Shown here: in pieces, positions 10,603 through 21,549 of the stretch
Numbering within the stretch: position 1 is the stretch's first letter
Layout: every line of letters starts with the position of its first letter
Assembly (NCBI GenBank): GCA_003008705.1
Contig: PDUO01000052.1
Coordinates: forward strand, 90,529-154,528
Reading direction: 5' to 3'
Length of the DNA stretch: 64,000 bases
From: Pezicula radicicola
Lineage: Eukaryota > Ascomycota > Leotiomycetes > Helotiales > Dermateaceae
Position numbers and translations under genes: made by a program
The notes under the pieces: model-generated
Told to the model about the DNA's origin: nothing
The model's database searches: none
Seen by the model: only the letters and a program-made list of their open reading frames with translations

Positions 10603-11451
10603 ATGATATGCAACCGGCAGCGGAGAGCGATGTTCCGGGATGAAATGGAAAATCCGCTGAGCACAGCGCCACCAACACAGCAAGTCGCCCAGTGGATCTC
10701 GAGAGAAGTGTCTAGGATCGTGAGCGATGGGAGATTTTCAATAGCTGGGCGGCTGGAAGCCGGGTTCAATCCGATGTGCCTCCGTCGCATCACGCTAATC
10801 CGAAAACGCCGTTTGCTTCAGACGCACCAATTCTGTATAAGGTCTCCAAGATATTCCAAAAATGCATCCCGGACACTCTATTTTGGCGCGTCAAAACGTA
10901 TCATTCCCGAAAATCTCAGTACAGCAATCCAAAACTTAATCTCGAAGCGAGATATTATCCTTGTCGTCCACAATGTAATAAGAGATCTTCCGTTCTTACA
11001 AGCAGCCAAGGTGGACCTGACGCTTCTCTACGTTTTGGATACTCAAAAAGTTGCGCAACACCTACTCGATCTTGATCATCGGTATACGTTAGCAGAGCTG
11101 TTCGACCTTTTGGAATATCCCTTCGGACACCGAGTATTGCACGTTGCTAATAACGATTCTAACTACACCCTCCGCGCTTTGCTACTCCTTGCTACTATTA
11201 ATATTGCTGCTACCAACCAATCACGTCTAGAGCCTGCCCAACAAAGCCTCGTATCTATCTTAGAAGATATCACTCGAAGGCCAATATCGCTAAACGACAG
11301 GCAGGTAAAATCTGAAGAACGTCGGCAAATAGAGGAAGATAAGGCGAAGAGACGCCGAGAAAAGGGAGCAGCTCGTCGTTTGAAGGAGAAGATCAAGCGG
11401 AAGAGAGGAGAGGAAATAGAGCTGGAAACACTTGCACACGAAACTTCATAA
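10603..11451 (+). CDS. Gfd2/YDR514C-like RNase-H-fold protein, possibly degraded N-terminus
   Basis: The 282-residue frame carries the C-terminal half of the fungal Gfd2/YDR514C-like domain (a DnaQ/RNase-H-like exonuclease fold): FGASKRI (about residue 95), LVVHNVIRDLPFL (about 120-132), VLDTQKVA, a helix ending LFDLLEYP, and HVANNDSNYTLRALLLL (about 180-196), where the family has H-N-A-G-N-D-A. The Asp is kept. The last 50 residues are Lys/Arg/Glu-rich and probably a charged helix. The N-terminal third does not look like the family; a better match (KIFQKCIPDT) is found in another frame at about 10,830-10,875, suggesting a frameshift or missed intron near 10,880. Partners in other fungi are linked to RNA export or silencing; here the role is unknown. 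Confidence 0.55.
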   Translation: MICNRQRRAMFRDEMENPLSTAPPTQQVAQWISREVSRIVSDGRFSIAGRLEAGFNPMCLRRITLIRKRRLLQTHQFCIRSPRYSKNASRTLYFGASKRIIPENLSTAIQNLISKRDIILVVHNVIRDLPFLQAAKVDLTLLYVLDTQKVAQHLLDLDHRYTLAELFDLLEYPFGHRVLHVANNDSNYTLRALLLLATINIAATNQSRLEPAQQSLVSILEDITRRPISLNDRQVKSEERRQIEEDKAKRRREKGAARRLKEKIKRKRGEEIELETLAHETS

Positions 11452-11761
11452 TTCGGTTGGAAAACATCTCCACGGATCTGTTCTTCCACTGCCCTCACAT
11501 ACAAAAATATAACTTGCAACATTGGCATTATCGGTGCTTCCCTTGTCGTCCTCATTACAGCCACAATCGGTGTGTCAGGCAAAACCAACATAGTCAGAGG
11601 ACCGAAAGCAGACATTCGCTCACCAGTAATTTCTCCGAAACGGGCCCACCAGAAGAAGCTCTTGTCCGATTTGGAAGCGCATGATAATCTCCGTATCAAA
11701 TTTGAGCAGACTGGGTGTTTCTACGTTCAGAATGCAAAATATCCCAACGATATTCTACTGA
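11452..11761. other. short intergenic interval
   Basis: Both strands have small open frames here. Neither has a recognisable domain. One plus-strand reading (about 11,505-11,580) gives a hydrophobic run of about 20 residues (GIIGASLVVLITATIG) that could be a lost membrane segment. Nothing else is supported. Confidence 0.3.
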
Positions 11762-14587
11762 CTACAAACCCTTCCAACAAAACTCCTCTTCTACATCAAA
11801 AGTTGCCGACGCCACAATTTCCATGACCGAGAAGCCAGCTAGCACAGTGTACGAGCCTTTCAACGCCCGCCAGCAATCCTTTTCCGCATCATAGAAACTG
11901 ACTGCATATTTATCGAGCATAACCCGGACCCTGTCACTCGTCTTAGCGGCAACAAACGGCTTCTGGAAGGCTTTCAGCTCTTTCGAGGCCCTCGGTACAG
12001 GCCCATCAGCGGGGGCTTGCACGTAAAACTGCACCACCGTTTTGCCTGCCAACTCACCCGAATTCGCAACCACACAGTTGACTTCAATCGCATCATCCAC
12101 ACCACGAATATTGCCCTGAACACACACATCAGAGATGTCGAACGAGGAGTAGGAGAGTCCGAATCCGAACGGAAACAGGGGGGCCTTCTTCCCAGACAGA
12201 TCATAGTGCTTGTAGCCCCCGAAAATCCCCTCTTCGTAGCGGATCACATCGTTGTCATCGGTGAGCCAGTTCGGAAACGACGCTTAATCCTCGATGTTCC
12301 GCGGCTAGGTCATGGGCAGGCGTCCACACGGATTCGTCTTTCCTGTCAGCACGCGGGCGATGGCGTGCCCGGCCTCCTGTCCTGGGAACCAGCACTGCAC
12401 GATGGCCGCCACATTGTCAACAAACGGCGCTATGTTGACGGGCGCGCCTGAATAGTTGACGATAACTGTGTTTTGGTTCTTTGTGTAGACGGCGGAGATT
12501 AGTGCGTATTGGTCCGCGGTCAGGTCCATCGTCTCACGGTCATAGCCCTCGGATTCGAACTCGGCCGTCGTGCCTGTGAAGATGAGGGCAGTGTCGGCAT
12601 TGGCTGCTACTGTTGCTGCACTCTCGATTTGGGTTGGGACGTGGACGCTTTCAAATATGCGGACTCCCGAGCCTTGGATCACAGCACCGCCAATTGTGCG
12701 GGCTAGGGCATCTGGTTCCGTAGCCTAGGACTCGAGTTTGAAGGTGTAGGTTTTGCCGCCTTCCATGGAAAAGTCGAAACGGCGTTCGAATTTGGCGCGG
12801 TAGAAGTAGAAGGCTTCTCGTTGGAGGTGTTGCTCTTGTGGTCGATGAAATGTTTCTTTGTCATCGATATACAGCGTTAAAGTCCCGGTTGTGAGAACAG
12901 AAAGGAGGTGACTTCCTGACGTCTTGGGAGTGTACTTGAATGTCAGTCTTGTGTAGTAGTCGGCATGCAGATACGAAGGCCATCTCTCCTTGATCATGTA
13001 CTCCGGGGTCCTAAGGAATTGTTCACGACACAGATTTTCTCCAATCGTGGAACCGTTGAACCACTCGAGTCTCACTGGGTTTGCGAGTCTCTCTGGAGAT
13101 TCGCGCTGATCAAGATCCGCAGGAACCACAGTCTCGGGAGGAGGAAGTGGCACAGCCCAAAAAACAGGTACTCCTGCTTCATACTCAAAGACCACGCCTG
13201 CATCCCTGAGCCCTGTCACTGGTGAGATTGAACGCATTGTGTCGACTTTTGCACTTCCGCCACCGCCAACGCTGGGAACGGCCGTATGGTATCCAATGAC
13301 AACAACCTTTGATTTTGGGTTCAAAGGAAGCACATAACCATCATTTTTCAAAAGGACTGCAGCCTCGGCGGCAGCTTTGACGATTAACTCGTCCCTTTGG
13401 GGGTTGTTAACGTATATCTCGTCACGGTCGTCGGGGTTCTGGAACCGGCGGGTCTTTGCTATGAGCTCAAGGACTCTTTTGGCACTTTGTTTGATGGTTT
13501 CCTCTGAAACCTTGTTCTCCTGAACTGCGTCGAGTAACAACTGGCCGCGGAATCTCGTTGGGCCTGGCATTTCAAGGTCTAAGCCTGCGTTGATGGCTTC
13601 AACCGTGGAATACGTTCCCACCCAGTCTGACATGACCAAGCCTTTAAAGCCCCACTCTTTGCGTAGAATATCAGTCAAAAGACTAGGGTCACAAGCGCAG
13701 TAGGTGCCATTAACTCGATTGTAGCTGCACGACGTAAGTTTGACCATTTTGGGGAAAATATGCAGCAGTTGGCTGTGGTGAATTGCAAAAGAAAAGGAGT
13801 CTATTGAGAGCAACTGACCTGGTCATGAAACACCACGGATCCGAATCCCTTAGAATCAATTGAAAGGGATAAAGATAAATCTCTCGAAGTGCTCTCTCGT
13901 CGACCTCTGCTGTCAAAAATCGACGGCGCTTCTCCACCTTGTTGGCAACGAAGTGCTTCACGGTCGCTCTAATGCCCTCTGATTGACATCCTGTTTGAAA
14001 TTAGTCGTTGACCTAGTCGCTAGGAAGGATTCTTACCATTGACATATGCCGCACCCATAACACCAAGAACATATGGATCCTCTGAGAAGGTTTCATGGTT
14101 ACGGCCACCTATCATTGGTTAAGTCTTGGCTCGGCAAAATGCAACATAGCACAGTTGACTTACCTAGAGGAGACCGAATGTTATTTACCGTTGGAGCTAG
14201 TAGAATGTCTGCAGACTTTGTTTTTGCTTCCTTTGCAATCTCCTTGCCCACTTGGAACGCAATATCAGCATCGAATGTGGCACCGATACAGGTAGAGCAA
14301 GGAAAGCAAGCAGACTTGATGCCGCTGACATAACTTTCTCCTCGTGCTCCATTGGGGCCATCTGTTGTCTGTGTGGAAACTTTTCGTCAGCTTCAAGTTT
14401 TGATGATAGCATTTGCAGTGCTTTTGTCGATCTGCCTCATACAGACCTTGATGTGGGGTACCAAGATTTTGTCCCCTCGGCGTATGATTTCCGTGCGCCA
14501 CCACGATTCCGCTGAAGTTAAGGAAACCTTTTCTTTCAGCGTCAACTGACACAATATGTCGTCGAGAGCTGGCTGGTACGTGGTCAT
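11762..14587 (-). pseudogene. GH3 beta-glucosidase with PA14 domain, three internal stops
   Basis: Five exons join in phase: 14,587-14,447, 14,368-14,164, 14,108-14,037, 13,990-13,819 and 13,724-11,762, giving 851 codons, the usual length for GH3 enzymes with a PA14 insert. All four introns have GT..AG ends. Visible: LTLKEKVSL, DGPNGARGES, FSEDPYVLGV, KHFVANK, and the nucleophile Asp in VMSDWVGT (about residue 230). The (alpha/beta)6 part and the PA14 insert follow, and a C-terminal Fn3-like domain begins after FPFGFGLSY. The enzyme would hydrolyse terminal beta-D-glucosyl residues; no signal peptide is seen, so probably intracellular. In-frame stops lie at 12,725-12,727 (TAG), 12,305-12,307 (TAG where the family has Trp in PMTW) and 12,284-12,286 (TAA). 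Otherwise the frame is intact, so inactivation looks recent. Confidence 0.9.
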
Positions 14588-15160
14588 TTCTGCGAGTACG
14601 GCTTTGCCTCCTGTAAGAGTGTAGATTTGGAAACCCTGGATCATAGATGGCAGAACTGCTGTAGGGCGGTCCGGTACTTCTTATATCTTGTTCTCGAAAT
14701 CCAAACTGATTGACGCCAAGGGGGGTTCGTAGGGGCTCATGTTAAACATGTGGACCTTCATAGTTCAACATGCACGGCCGTACCTATCAAATGGCCTGGC
14801 TAGTTCAGGAACATCCTGCACGAATTGAGGGTGTATCGGGGATGGTGGACTCTTCCGCACGCAACAGGTAGGTTTCTTGGAGCATTACACCCTGGCTACG
14901 AATTCCGAGTATCGCGGGCTCATGAATAGATCCAATCGCGGTTCGGGGAAGAGCTGCGATGTAGGAAATCGCCAGAGACTGGCGACCTGCGGCGAAGTAT
15001 GCCGCTGGTACTATTTTACGGTGTCGGCGCTTTGACGACATACCGCGACGGCGGCCTTAGAGGACGGAGTAAGAGCGAAGGCGCTCCCACCGAACAATTT
15101 ACAGGCTGCGTTAGACGAGATTCAAGATTTTGTTGGCTTGTGGCCCATTACTTGCCACAA
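14588..15160. other. spacer between beta-glucosidase and regulator
   Basis: This is the upstream side of the beta-glucosidase and the downstream side of the regulator gene. A 78-codon minus-strand frame at 14,805-15,041 has no recognisable domain. A CGG/CCG-containing stretch (GGGCGGTCCGG near 14,665) could be a Zn2Cys6 site, but this is only a suggestion. Confidence 0.3.
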
Positions 15161-17344
15161 TCAGCCCAAAGTAGCTAAGGATTGGTCCCATGAAGCATCC
15201 TCCGCTCGTCCATCCTCTTCTGTGGGTGGGCGGTTCTCGTATCCAAGGTCGCGAAACCCCATGAAGCATTCAACTACAGCCGCTACCATCCGCTCCCATG
15301 CACCCAGGTATCGGGCCTCCATTGACCAATATCGAATATGCTTGTGCGCTCTCTCGACGCCGCCACGCCAGTCTGGCGGCATCTCCATGCCACTACCGAA
15401 TGCTGCCATAAGTATACAGATCGCCGTTGCCTCCCGTCGGAGCTGTAGCCATTTCCCATGGTGGCGGTGCGTATGGTTCGACTGGACCAGGTAGTTTGAT
15501 GCAAATACAAGACCTTTCTGGGCAAACTCAAGTACTTCGAAGCTGACGTCTTCGGGATGATGGATTGTGTAGCAGAGGAAAGGCCGGTAGAGTAATTCTG
15601 ACGTGAGATAATATCTAGAGCGGAGGAAATATCTTAACTCGCTGTCCAGCGGTGTGGGGGAGACTTGAAACGCCATGGAGTCAGGAAGAGACTCGTACCA
15701 CGATGCAAGATGTCGCTCAAACTCCAATGCTGTTGGTATCAATTTCTGAGGGGAGAAATCTGCCGAGGGGAAACCACTGCGGTCGCTGTCCGCAAACATA
15801 ACCTTGACAATTCCGTCGGTAATGCGACGAAGTGCGATCTCAGCAAGATAATAGTACCAACTGTCCTCTTCTAACTGTATCCATGGGTCTTGAGGAGAAT
15901 CATGACTGGTTCGGGATGGTGGTATAGGGTATCTCTTAGAAAGCTTTAATTGTGTCAACGCAAGATGGCCTATAGGAAATTCGGCCAATAGTTCTCTGTT
16001 ACAAGTCAGCAACTAATCTGGATGTCGGAATCCAACTGACCTTTCCGATTTGAAACATGTCTAATAGAGCCGAGAAATTAGCTGCGGAGACTCTTCTTGT
16101 CGAGAAGAGTCAACGTCTTTCAGTTGACTAAGCGCGTGTTAGATGGGTACTTGTCCTGAGTTGGCTCACAAACCAAGCTGAGATCACAGTCTGGAGAATT
16201 GTACCGGAGGTATGAAACATGGACAAAGCTCCCGAAGAATCCAAAATGTACATGCTAAACATGCTATATGCACCGACAAGATTAGCAACCTGCACTGTCC
16301 ACAGATTAACAGCTGACCTACCTGGCAAGACAAAGACATTGGACTGCCAGAGTGCTTCGTGTCCTTAACGCCGCGCCCAGCCGTTTTTCTGCGGCATTAT
16401 AGTAACTTCTGGCAAGTTCGAGGTCTTCATACCTCGAGATTGTTGCAGGTGAATCTGCATCCAAACTAGTTGGGCTGTACTGCCAACTATGAGCCACAGC
16501 TCCAAGAGCACATGCGAGCAACACTGCGCATGATCGGAGGTTCCAGAGCAGACCATGCTCGTATAATTCGGCACAATAGCGTCTGATGGTAATCCTGTCC
16601 AGGATTGGGTTCTTACTGTTGGCGTTTAGGAAGAACTGGTCAATGAGTCTCTCAACATCCTCCTGATCGACTGAAAAATGAGAAGACCTTGGTAATGGCA
16701 TCCAAGGCCGGTCATCGGCAGAAGTCTCCTCCTGATTGGAGGGGCTCAGGTACGTGAAGTTCTGCTTGCCGCTTTGATCCAGGAAGCAATATCGTTCAGA
16801 GGTAGACAACGCTTCTTGGAGAGCCGGCCAACAAAGAACTGCATCGGTCCGGACTTGCGACAAGGAGGGAAGATCCAAGTCCAAAAGGGTTGTTGGAAGG
16901 GCCGTCTGACTTGAACATTCCAGAGCTGCCAGCTCGCTCACCGGGAGGTGAGAACCCCGAACTGAGGAAGCAGGGTTATGATCCCCAGTCCTTAGCAGGC
17001 TCTCGATGGTCGATAGCCGGTCGAGGATTTCGAGACTTGCTGGATCATACGAGGCGGTCTCGCTGACATGGTAAACACACACACCCCCAGTCTCCTGACA
17101 GAAACCGCACGTCGGGCGGGCGTTATCACTTGCATCGTTAGCGACAGGTTTGATTGACATAAAGGTTTTCCATAGCTCACCATTTCTTCTTGCGGCCTCG
17201 GCAAGTGTGGCATGCGGTAACAGCACGCCTTCGCGGGTACACTGCTTTTGTTGCCTGTCTGGGGGCTTCTTCAGGACTGCTGCGCGGCCTCTTGCTCGTG
17301 CTTGCGGGCGCGACGCCGCGATCCGGGGGACGAGTGTCCGGCAT
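15161..17344 (-). pseudogene. Zn(II)2Cys6 transcription factor, single internal amber codon
   Basis: Exons 17,344-17,181, 17,128-16,322, 16,263-16,174, 16,127-16,041 and 15,995-15,161 join in phase to 661 codons; introns are 45-58 nt with CTAAC-like branch sites. The N-terminal cluster reads C-x2-C-x6-C-x6-C-x2-C-x6-C (ACHTCRGRKKKC, then DNARPTCGFC, then a final Cys) and is split by intron 1. A fungal-specific regulatory domain follows (VQCLCLA.., FKSERELLAEFP). The one defect is TAG at 16,061-16,063 (codon about 376), where the family has Trp in the RLYWxCFKSE motif: TGG to TAG. The gene sits just upstream of the beta-glucosidase on the same strand and probably regulated it. The ATG at 17,344 gives a basic, Pro/Ser-rich leader of about 40 residues. 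Confidence 0.88.
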
Positions 17345-17857
17345 CAGAGATAACGTGCGTGTGTCTGTCGGGGATACAAAGCTCGTGGACTTCTCGAAGT
17401 TTTGCAGTGAAGAACTAAATGTTGAGACCGTTCAGTACCATTCCATTCCCCGCTTAGTTCGTTGTACGCTGCATCTACAGAACCCCCGCCGGATTATTCC
17501 TTGTCGGCTATATTAGTGATTGGCTGAACTATCCCAGGCCCGTGTCCGCGGCGGAGGGGGGTCTTATATTATTACGCCCCGGAAATTCAACTCCCAAAAT
17601 TGGCTTGAGTTTGACTGGATTTACTGGAATCATTTCGCTTAAAAAAAAATTTATTACAGTACTTTTATTATTTTTATTAATATTAGCTTCTCGGGCACTT
17701 CGGGGAGAAGAGGCTATCGCGCCCCGGGAAATTCAACGCCACGCCCAAGAATTACTTGAATTTGACTGAATTCTGTAGAATCTTTTTACCTTGAAAGAGG
17801 CGTATTTTTTTTACTGGTGCTGGGTTCGGCTTTTCGTTTTCAGGTTGTATTCTCATC
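17345..17857. repeat. intergenic with a diverged direct repeat
   Basis: About 65-70 bp at 17,572-17,640 recur at 17,730-17,800 in the same orientation: both start GCCCCGG(G)AAATTCAAC, pass through TTGA(G/A)TTTGACT and end at (A)GAATC. They flank an AT-rich stretch with poly-A and TTATTA repeats. This may be an LTR-like pair of a very small element or an old tandem duplication. No gene is seen. Confidence 0.4.
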
Positions 17858-18846
17858 TCAATATTTCCTACGACGGACTGAAATGGGATGCAACTCCCAT
17901 GGCGTGAAAGAACTATGTAATTTTATCGTAAGATTATCTGGTTTGCTCGCGGCGTTTCCATCGATGGTGATGCATCCTTTGGTCCCATCAACGCGTGCGA
18001 AGGTCTGGTCAGACGCTTTTGCTAGCAGAGTAGTTGTCATCACTGCCTGGCAGTCATTGCTGCTGCTTGTCATCACCAATGTGGTAGAAACATCCATGCC
18101 CCCTCTGAAAACGCTACTTGCCATTATCGACAAGTCTTCTGGTGAGGCGAGAGGATTCGATGGCGATGATTGCAGATTCCGTTCCGAATGAATTGAGGTT
18201 CTGTCAAACAAGAGCAGTCCCCACATCAAAGTATAGACTCCAATGTCCAAAAGCGCGCCTACACCCAATCTTGGGTTGATGAGGCGAGAGTCTGGAGGAA
18301 GACTATCCAATTTCTGGTCAAGGGCAAAATCTACAAATACCCGGTTGATACGTCCAATTACATGCTTTTCGTGAAGGAGGATCTGGACTTGCTGGGCGAG
18401 ATCGAAAAATCTCGTCCATACGCCTAGCTTGCGTTATTAGTCTGTATAATCTGCAATAATTTCTATTGGGACAACGAACCTTCCATCAAGAACAACTTCT
18501 TTTCTCGTGCAGCTTCAATCATCTCGCTCGCCTCCCGAGCATTCATTGCCAGTGGCTTCTCACATAGGACATGTTTTCCCGCCCGGATTGCATCAAGTGT
18601 GTTGGTTCGGTGACAGGAATGCGGTGTATCAACATAGACAATATCCACGTCCTCATCAGCGTATACAGACGCATAGTCCTCGTATACCCTGCTGGTATGA
18701 AGTATTCCTTGGCGTTCAGCGAATGCTCGACCTTTGGCAAGCGAGGAAGATCCGATGGCCGAGACGCGATGCTTAGGCCCGTCAGTAGTCTCGAGTAACA
18801 AGTCTGATACGAATCTCGAGGATATCTTTCCTGTTCCCGTTTCCAA
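17858..18846 (-). pseudogene. Gfo/Idh/MocA-family NAD(P)-dependent dehydrogenase, truncated at both ends
   Basis: Two exons, about 18,846-18,480 and 18,423-17,858, are joined by a 56-nt GT..AG intron. Visible are the Rossmann start ETGTGKISS, VYVDTPHSCH, and the EKP motif in HVLCEKPLAMNA with its expected Lys, followed after the intron by VWTRFFDLA and DIGVYTLMWGL. The layout matches trans-dihydrodiol/D-xylose-type dehydrogenases, which oxidise sugars or diols in the cytosol. The first few residues before the Rossmann loop are missing, as no ATG is in frame. The last 60 or so residues expected after the beta-sheet domain (NAASKPDNLTI) are replaced by unrelated sequence. The role in sugar oxidation beside beta-glucosidase and transporter is inferred from context. 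Confidence 0.75.
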
Positions 18847-19657
18847 TAAACGTTAGGTCTACAAGTTACTCAGGTTCGAGGTTGACAGAGCAACAATGAA
18901 TGTACAACTTCCATAGGAGAAATTGTAGCTTGCCTAAGATTCCCCAACGCAGCTCTCTTCCTTCTGCTGATTGCATAATGTATGAGGTTAAATAAAGGCG
19001 TTGGTGCACTAATTTCTTGATATAGAAATTCGTTGAGGCGACTCCGGAACACTAGAGGGAGCTCGAGAAACACATCATGAAACTGAATAGCCACAAACTA
19101 TGAAAGAACGCCCTGGCCTCTGAAGACTAGCGTTTGCCGGTTCTCCACAATCGAAAGACTTTCCAAGATGAAGGATTTTCTCCAGTTCTTAATTCCCTCT
19201 CGAATGCTTCTGATTCATCCAATCATTGCACGGTATGTGCTGGCGGCGAGATGCCGAAATACCGCGAACCCATGCCTTGACAAGTCGTTCCCGTCCCATG
19301 CGCTAGGGAAAGCAGTGAGATGTCAGACTCCAAGCTCCCCGCTGCCGGGAAGTAGCACGCTCGAATTCCAGCAACGTATATCGGCGATTTTGCATCATCC
19401 TGGTGTGGATTCACCTCCGCAGCCCCAGACCCCGCAGCAAGAAAATATGAGGCTCTCTACGGACATTAGAAACTGATGATTTGCATAAAGTCCGGCGATG
19501 CAACGACGGTCCAAACGGTTTGCAACATCGTGTCATTCAGGCGCAAATCTTTTTCTGTGACAAAGTCTCCATTTGCCTTCCCTGCGACAATAGGTCTTTC
19601 TGACCTTGAACATCTTGAAGGAGCATTACTAGAAAGAGCCAATTATCTTCAAGAACA
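18847..19657. promoter_or_regulatory. divergent intergenic region between oxidoreductase and sugar transporter
   Basis: The minus-strand dehydrogenase and the plus-strand transporter are transcribed away from each other here, so both promoters should lie in this 0.8 kb. Small open frames on both strands have no recognisable domain. I do not see a clear TATA box close to 19,657. Confidence 0.4.
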
Positions 19658-21549
19658 TGAAATCCTCAACTGCTCCGGAGGAACGCTCGGAGAACGCCAA
19701 GATAGTCGGTAATGATCTCGCTCAGGTATTTTCCTCTTCGTCCATGACCAGTATTTTCCATTATACAGATCTGATGGTTCGATTCAGTTGATACCTCAAA
19801 CGGGGTTGCCTTTCTGGCGAGTTTGGCATCTTCTTCGACTCAACCTTATTCTTCTGATCCCTATGTTCTCAGCCGGAACGATTGGGTACGATGGTATGTC
19901 CACGCTTCTGGGGGAGAGACCTTCCGCTCCTCGGACCCCGACTAACTGGGGTCGCAGGCGCCATGATGAATGCTCTTCAGATTGCTCCGTACTGGAAGAA
20001 ATACTTCCACCATCCTGTCAAAGCTCAACTTGGTCTCATCAACGCTATATTTCCGGTCGGGAAGATCTGTGGGCTCGCCATGGTCACGCCAATAGGTGAA
20101 CGGTTTGGGAGACGAACTGCGCTCCTCATTGCTTTCATAACCTGTATCATTGGTTCAGCAATCCAGGCTGCTTCCGTCAACGTAGGAATGCTTGTATTCT
20201 CGAGATGGTTTCTTGGTATCCAAAAACCCGAGTGCTTTTATTTGACCCGGCTAACGAGAACAGGTGTTGGTACTGCCTTCATGGCCCAACCGAGTCCCAT
20301 TATCATCACCGAATTGGCATATCCTACCCACCGAGGAAAGGTGACTGCCCTCTTCACCCATTTTAATGTTCGTAACCATCTCAGACTCCAATATCTTCTA
20401 TCATCTACTGACAGCTTTGAGTTCTTCGGGGCAATATTTGCCGCTTGGTTGACTTACGGAACAATCAAAAGGCACGATGATTGGAGCTGGCGCATTCCAT
20501 CCTTACTCCAAGGGGCGTTCCCGTTCGTCCAACTTCTCTTTTGGTTTGCCATTCCCGAGTCTCCTCGATGGCTCATCGCAAAAGGAAGGGTTGAAAAAGC
20601 TCGAGCACTCTTCGTTCGGCACCACGCTGGAGGGGATGCAAACTCACCCCTCATCGAGTTCGAAATGAAAGAGATTCAAGAAACTCTCAGGCTTGAGAAG
20701 GAGCTCCCTGAAGGCGGAAGCTGGAGAGACATGGTCAAAACCCCAGCAAACCGACGGCGGTGCATGATCGCTGTCATCCTCGGCGCCTTCGCACAGTGGG
20801 TAGGCAATGCTGTAATTACTTACTATCTGACATGGGTTCTCAACGACATTGGTATCACCGAAGCAACTAATCAAGCTCTGCTCAATGGTGGACTCCAAGT
20901 CTTCAACCTCTTTGCTGCTGTGTTCTGTGGTGCCCTAATGGTGGACAGACTTGGACGGCGCACGCTCTTCCTCTGGTCCGCTGCTGGTATGTGCATCTCA
21001 TACATTGTAAGTCAAGCCAGACCACCTTCCAATGCAAAGGAATATGCAAGCTTTGGAATGGAAGCATCTACTGACCGAGCACCCCAGGTGTGGACCGCCC
21101 TCAACAGTCGATTCATCGAAACGAAATCAACCTCGGTTGGTATAGCTGTGGTCCCCATGCTCTTCGTCTTCTACTTCCACTACGACATTGCCTTTACCCC
21201 TCTCCTCTATGCCTACCCTACAGAGATCTTCCCGTATGCTCTGCGCGGAGCCGGTGTCTCTCTCACCTACTTCTCGTCCCACGTTGGCTTTATCGTCAGC
21301 CAATTAGTTAATCCCATCGCCATGGCGAACATATCCTGGGAGTACTACATTGTATTTGTTGTCCTCAACGCCGTCTTGTTTGTTCTCGTTTGGCTTTTCT
21401 TTCCTGAGACTAAGGGACATAGTCTGGAGGAGATTGCACTGGTGTTTGAAGGCGACCAGGCCGCGGTCAAGAATGCCATCCCTAACATCTTAGAAAAAGG
21501 AGAGCTGGAGATTGAGAATGTACATATTGAGGAGACCAAATCTGAATGA
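19658..21549 (+). CDS. MFS sugar transporter (lactose-permease-like), nearly intact
   Basis: The start at 19,658 gives MKSSTAPEER. Introns 19,726-19,787, 19,894-19,957, 20,216-20,263 and 21,007-21,087 restore family sequence in phase (..FSAGTIGYDG|AMMNALQ.., ..FLG|VGTAFM.., ..YI|VWTALNS..). Family marks: GERFGRR between TM2 and TM3, PESPRWLIAKGR after TM6, DRLGRRTLF, and PETKGHSLEEI at the end. It would be a 12-TM plasma-membrane sugar/H+ symporter of about 500 residues, closest to fungal lactose/cellodextrin permeases by signature. A further intron is expected at 20,368-20,414 (GTTCGT..GACAG), but removing its 47 nt breaks the frame; retaining it inserts 17 codons without a stop. So the gene is either slightly damaged there or my border is wrong. 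It is otherwise the only long open gene of the cluster. Confidence 0.85.

Noticed and set aside
11163..11699. 178-codon minus-strand frame opposite the Gfd2-like gene
   Set aside because: It has no recognisable domain and overlaps the conserved plus-strand HVANNDSNYTLRALLLL motif.
12965..13225. Plus-strand frames within the beta-glucosidase
   Set aside because: They are shadows of the minus-strand GH3 exons, which explain the codon pattern and domain motifs.
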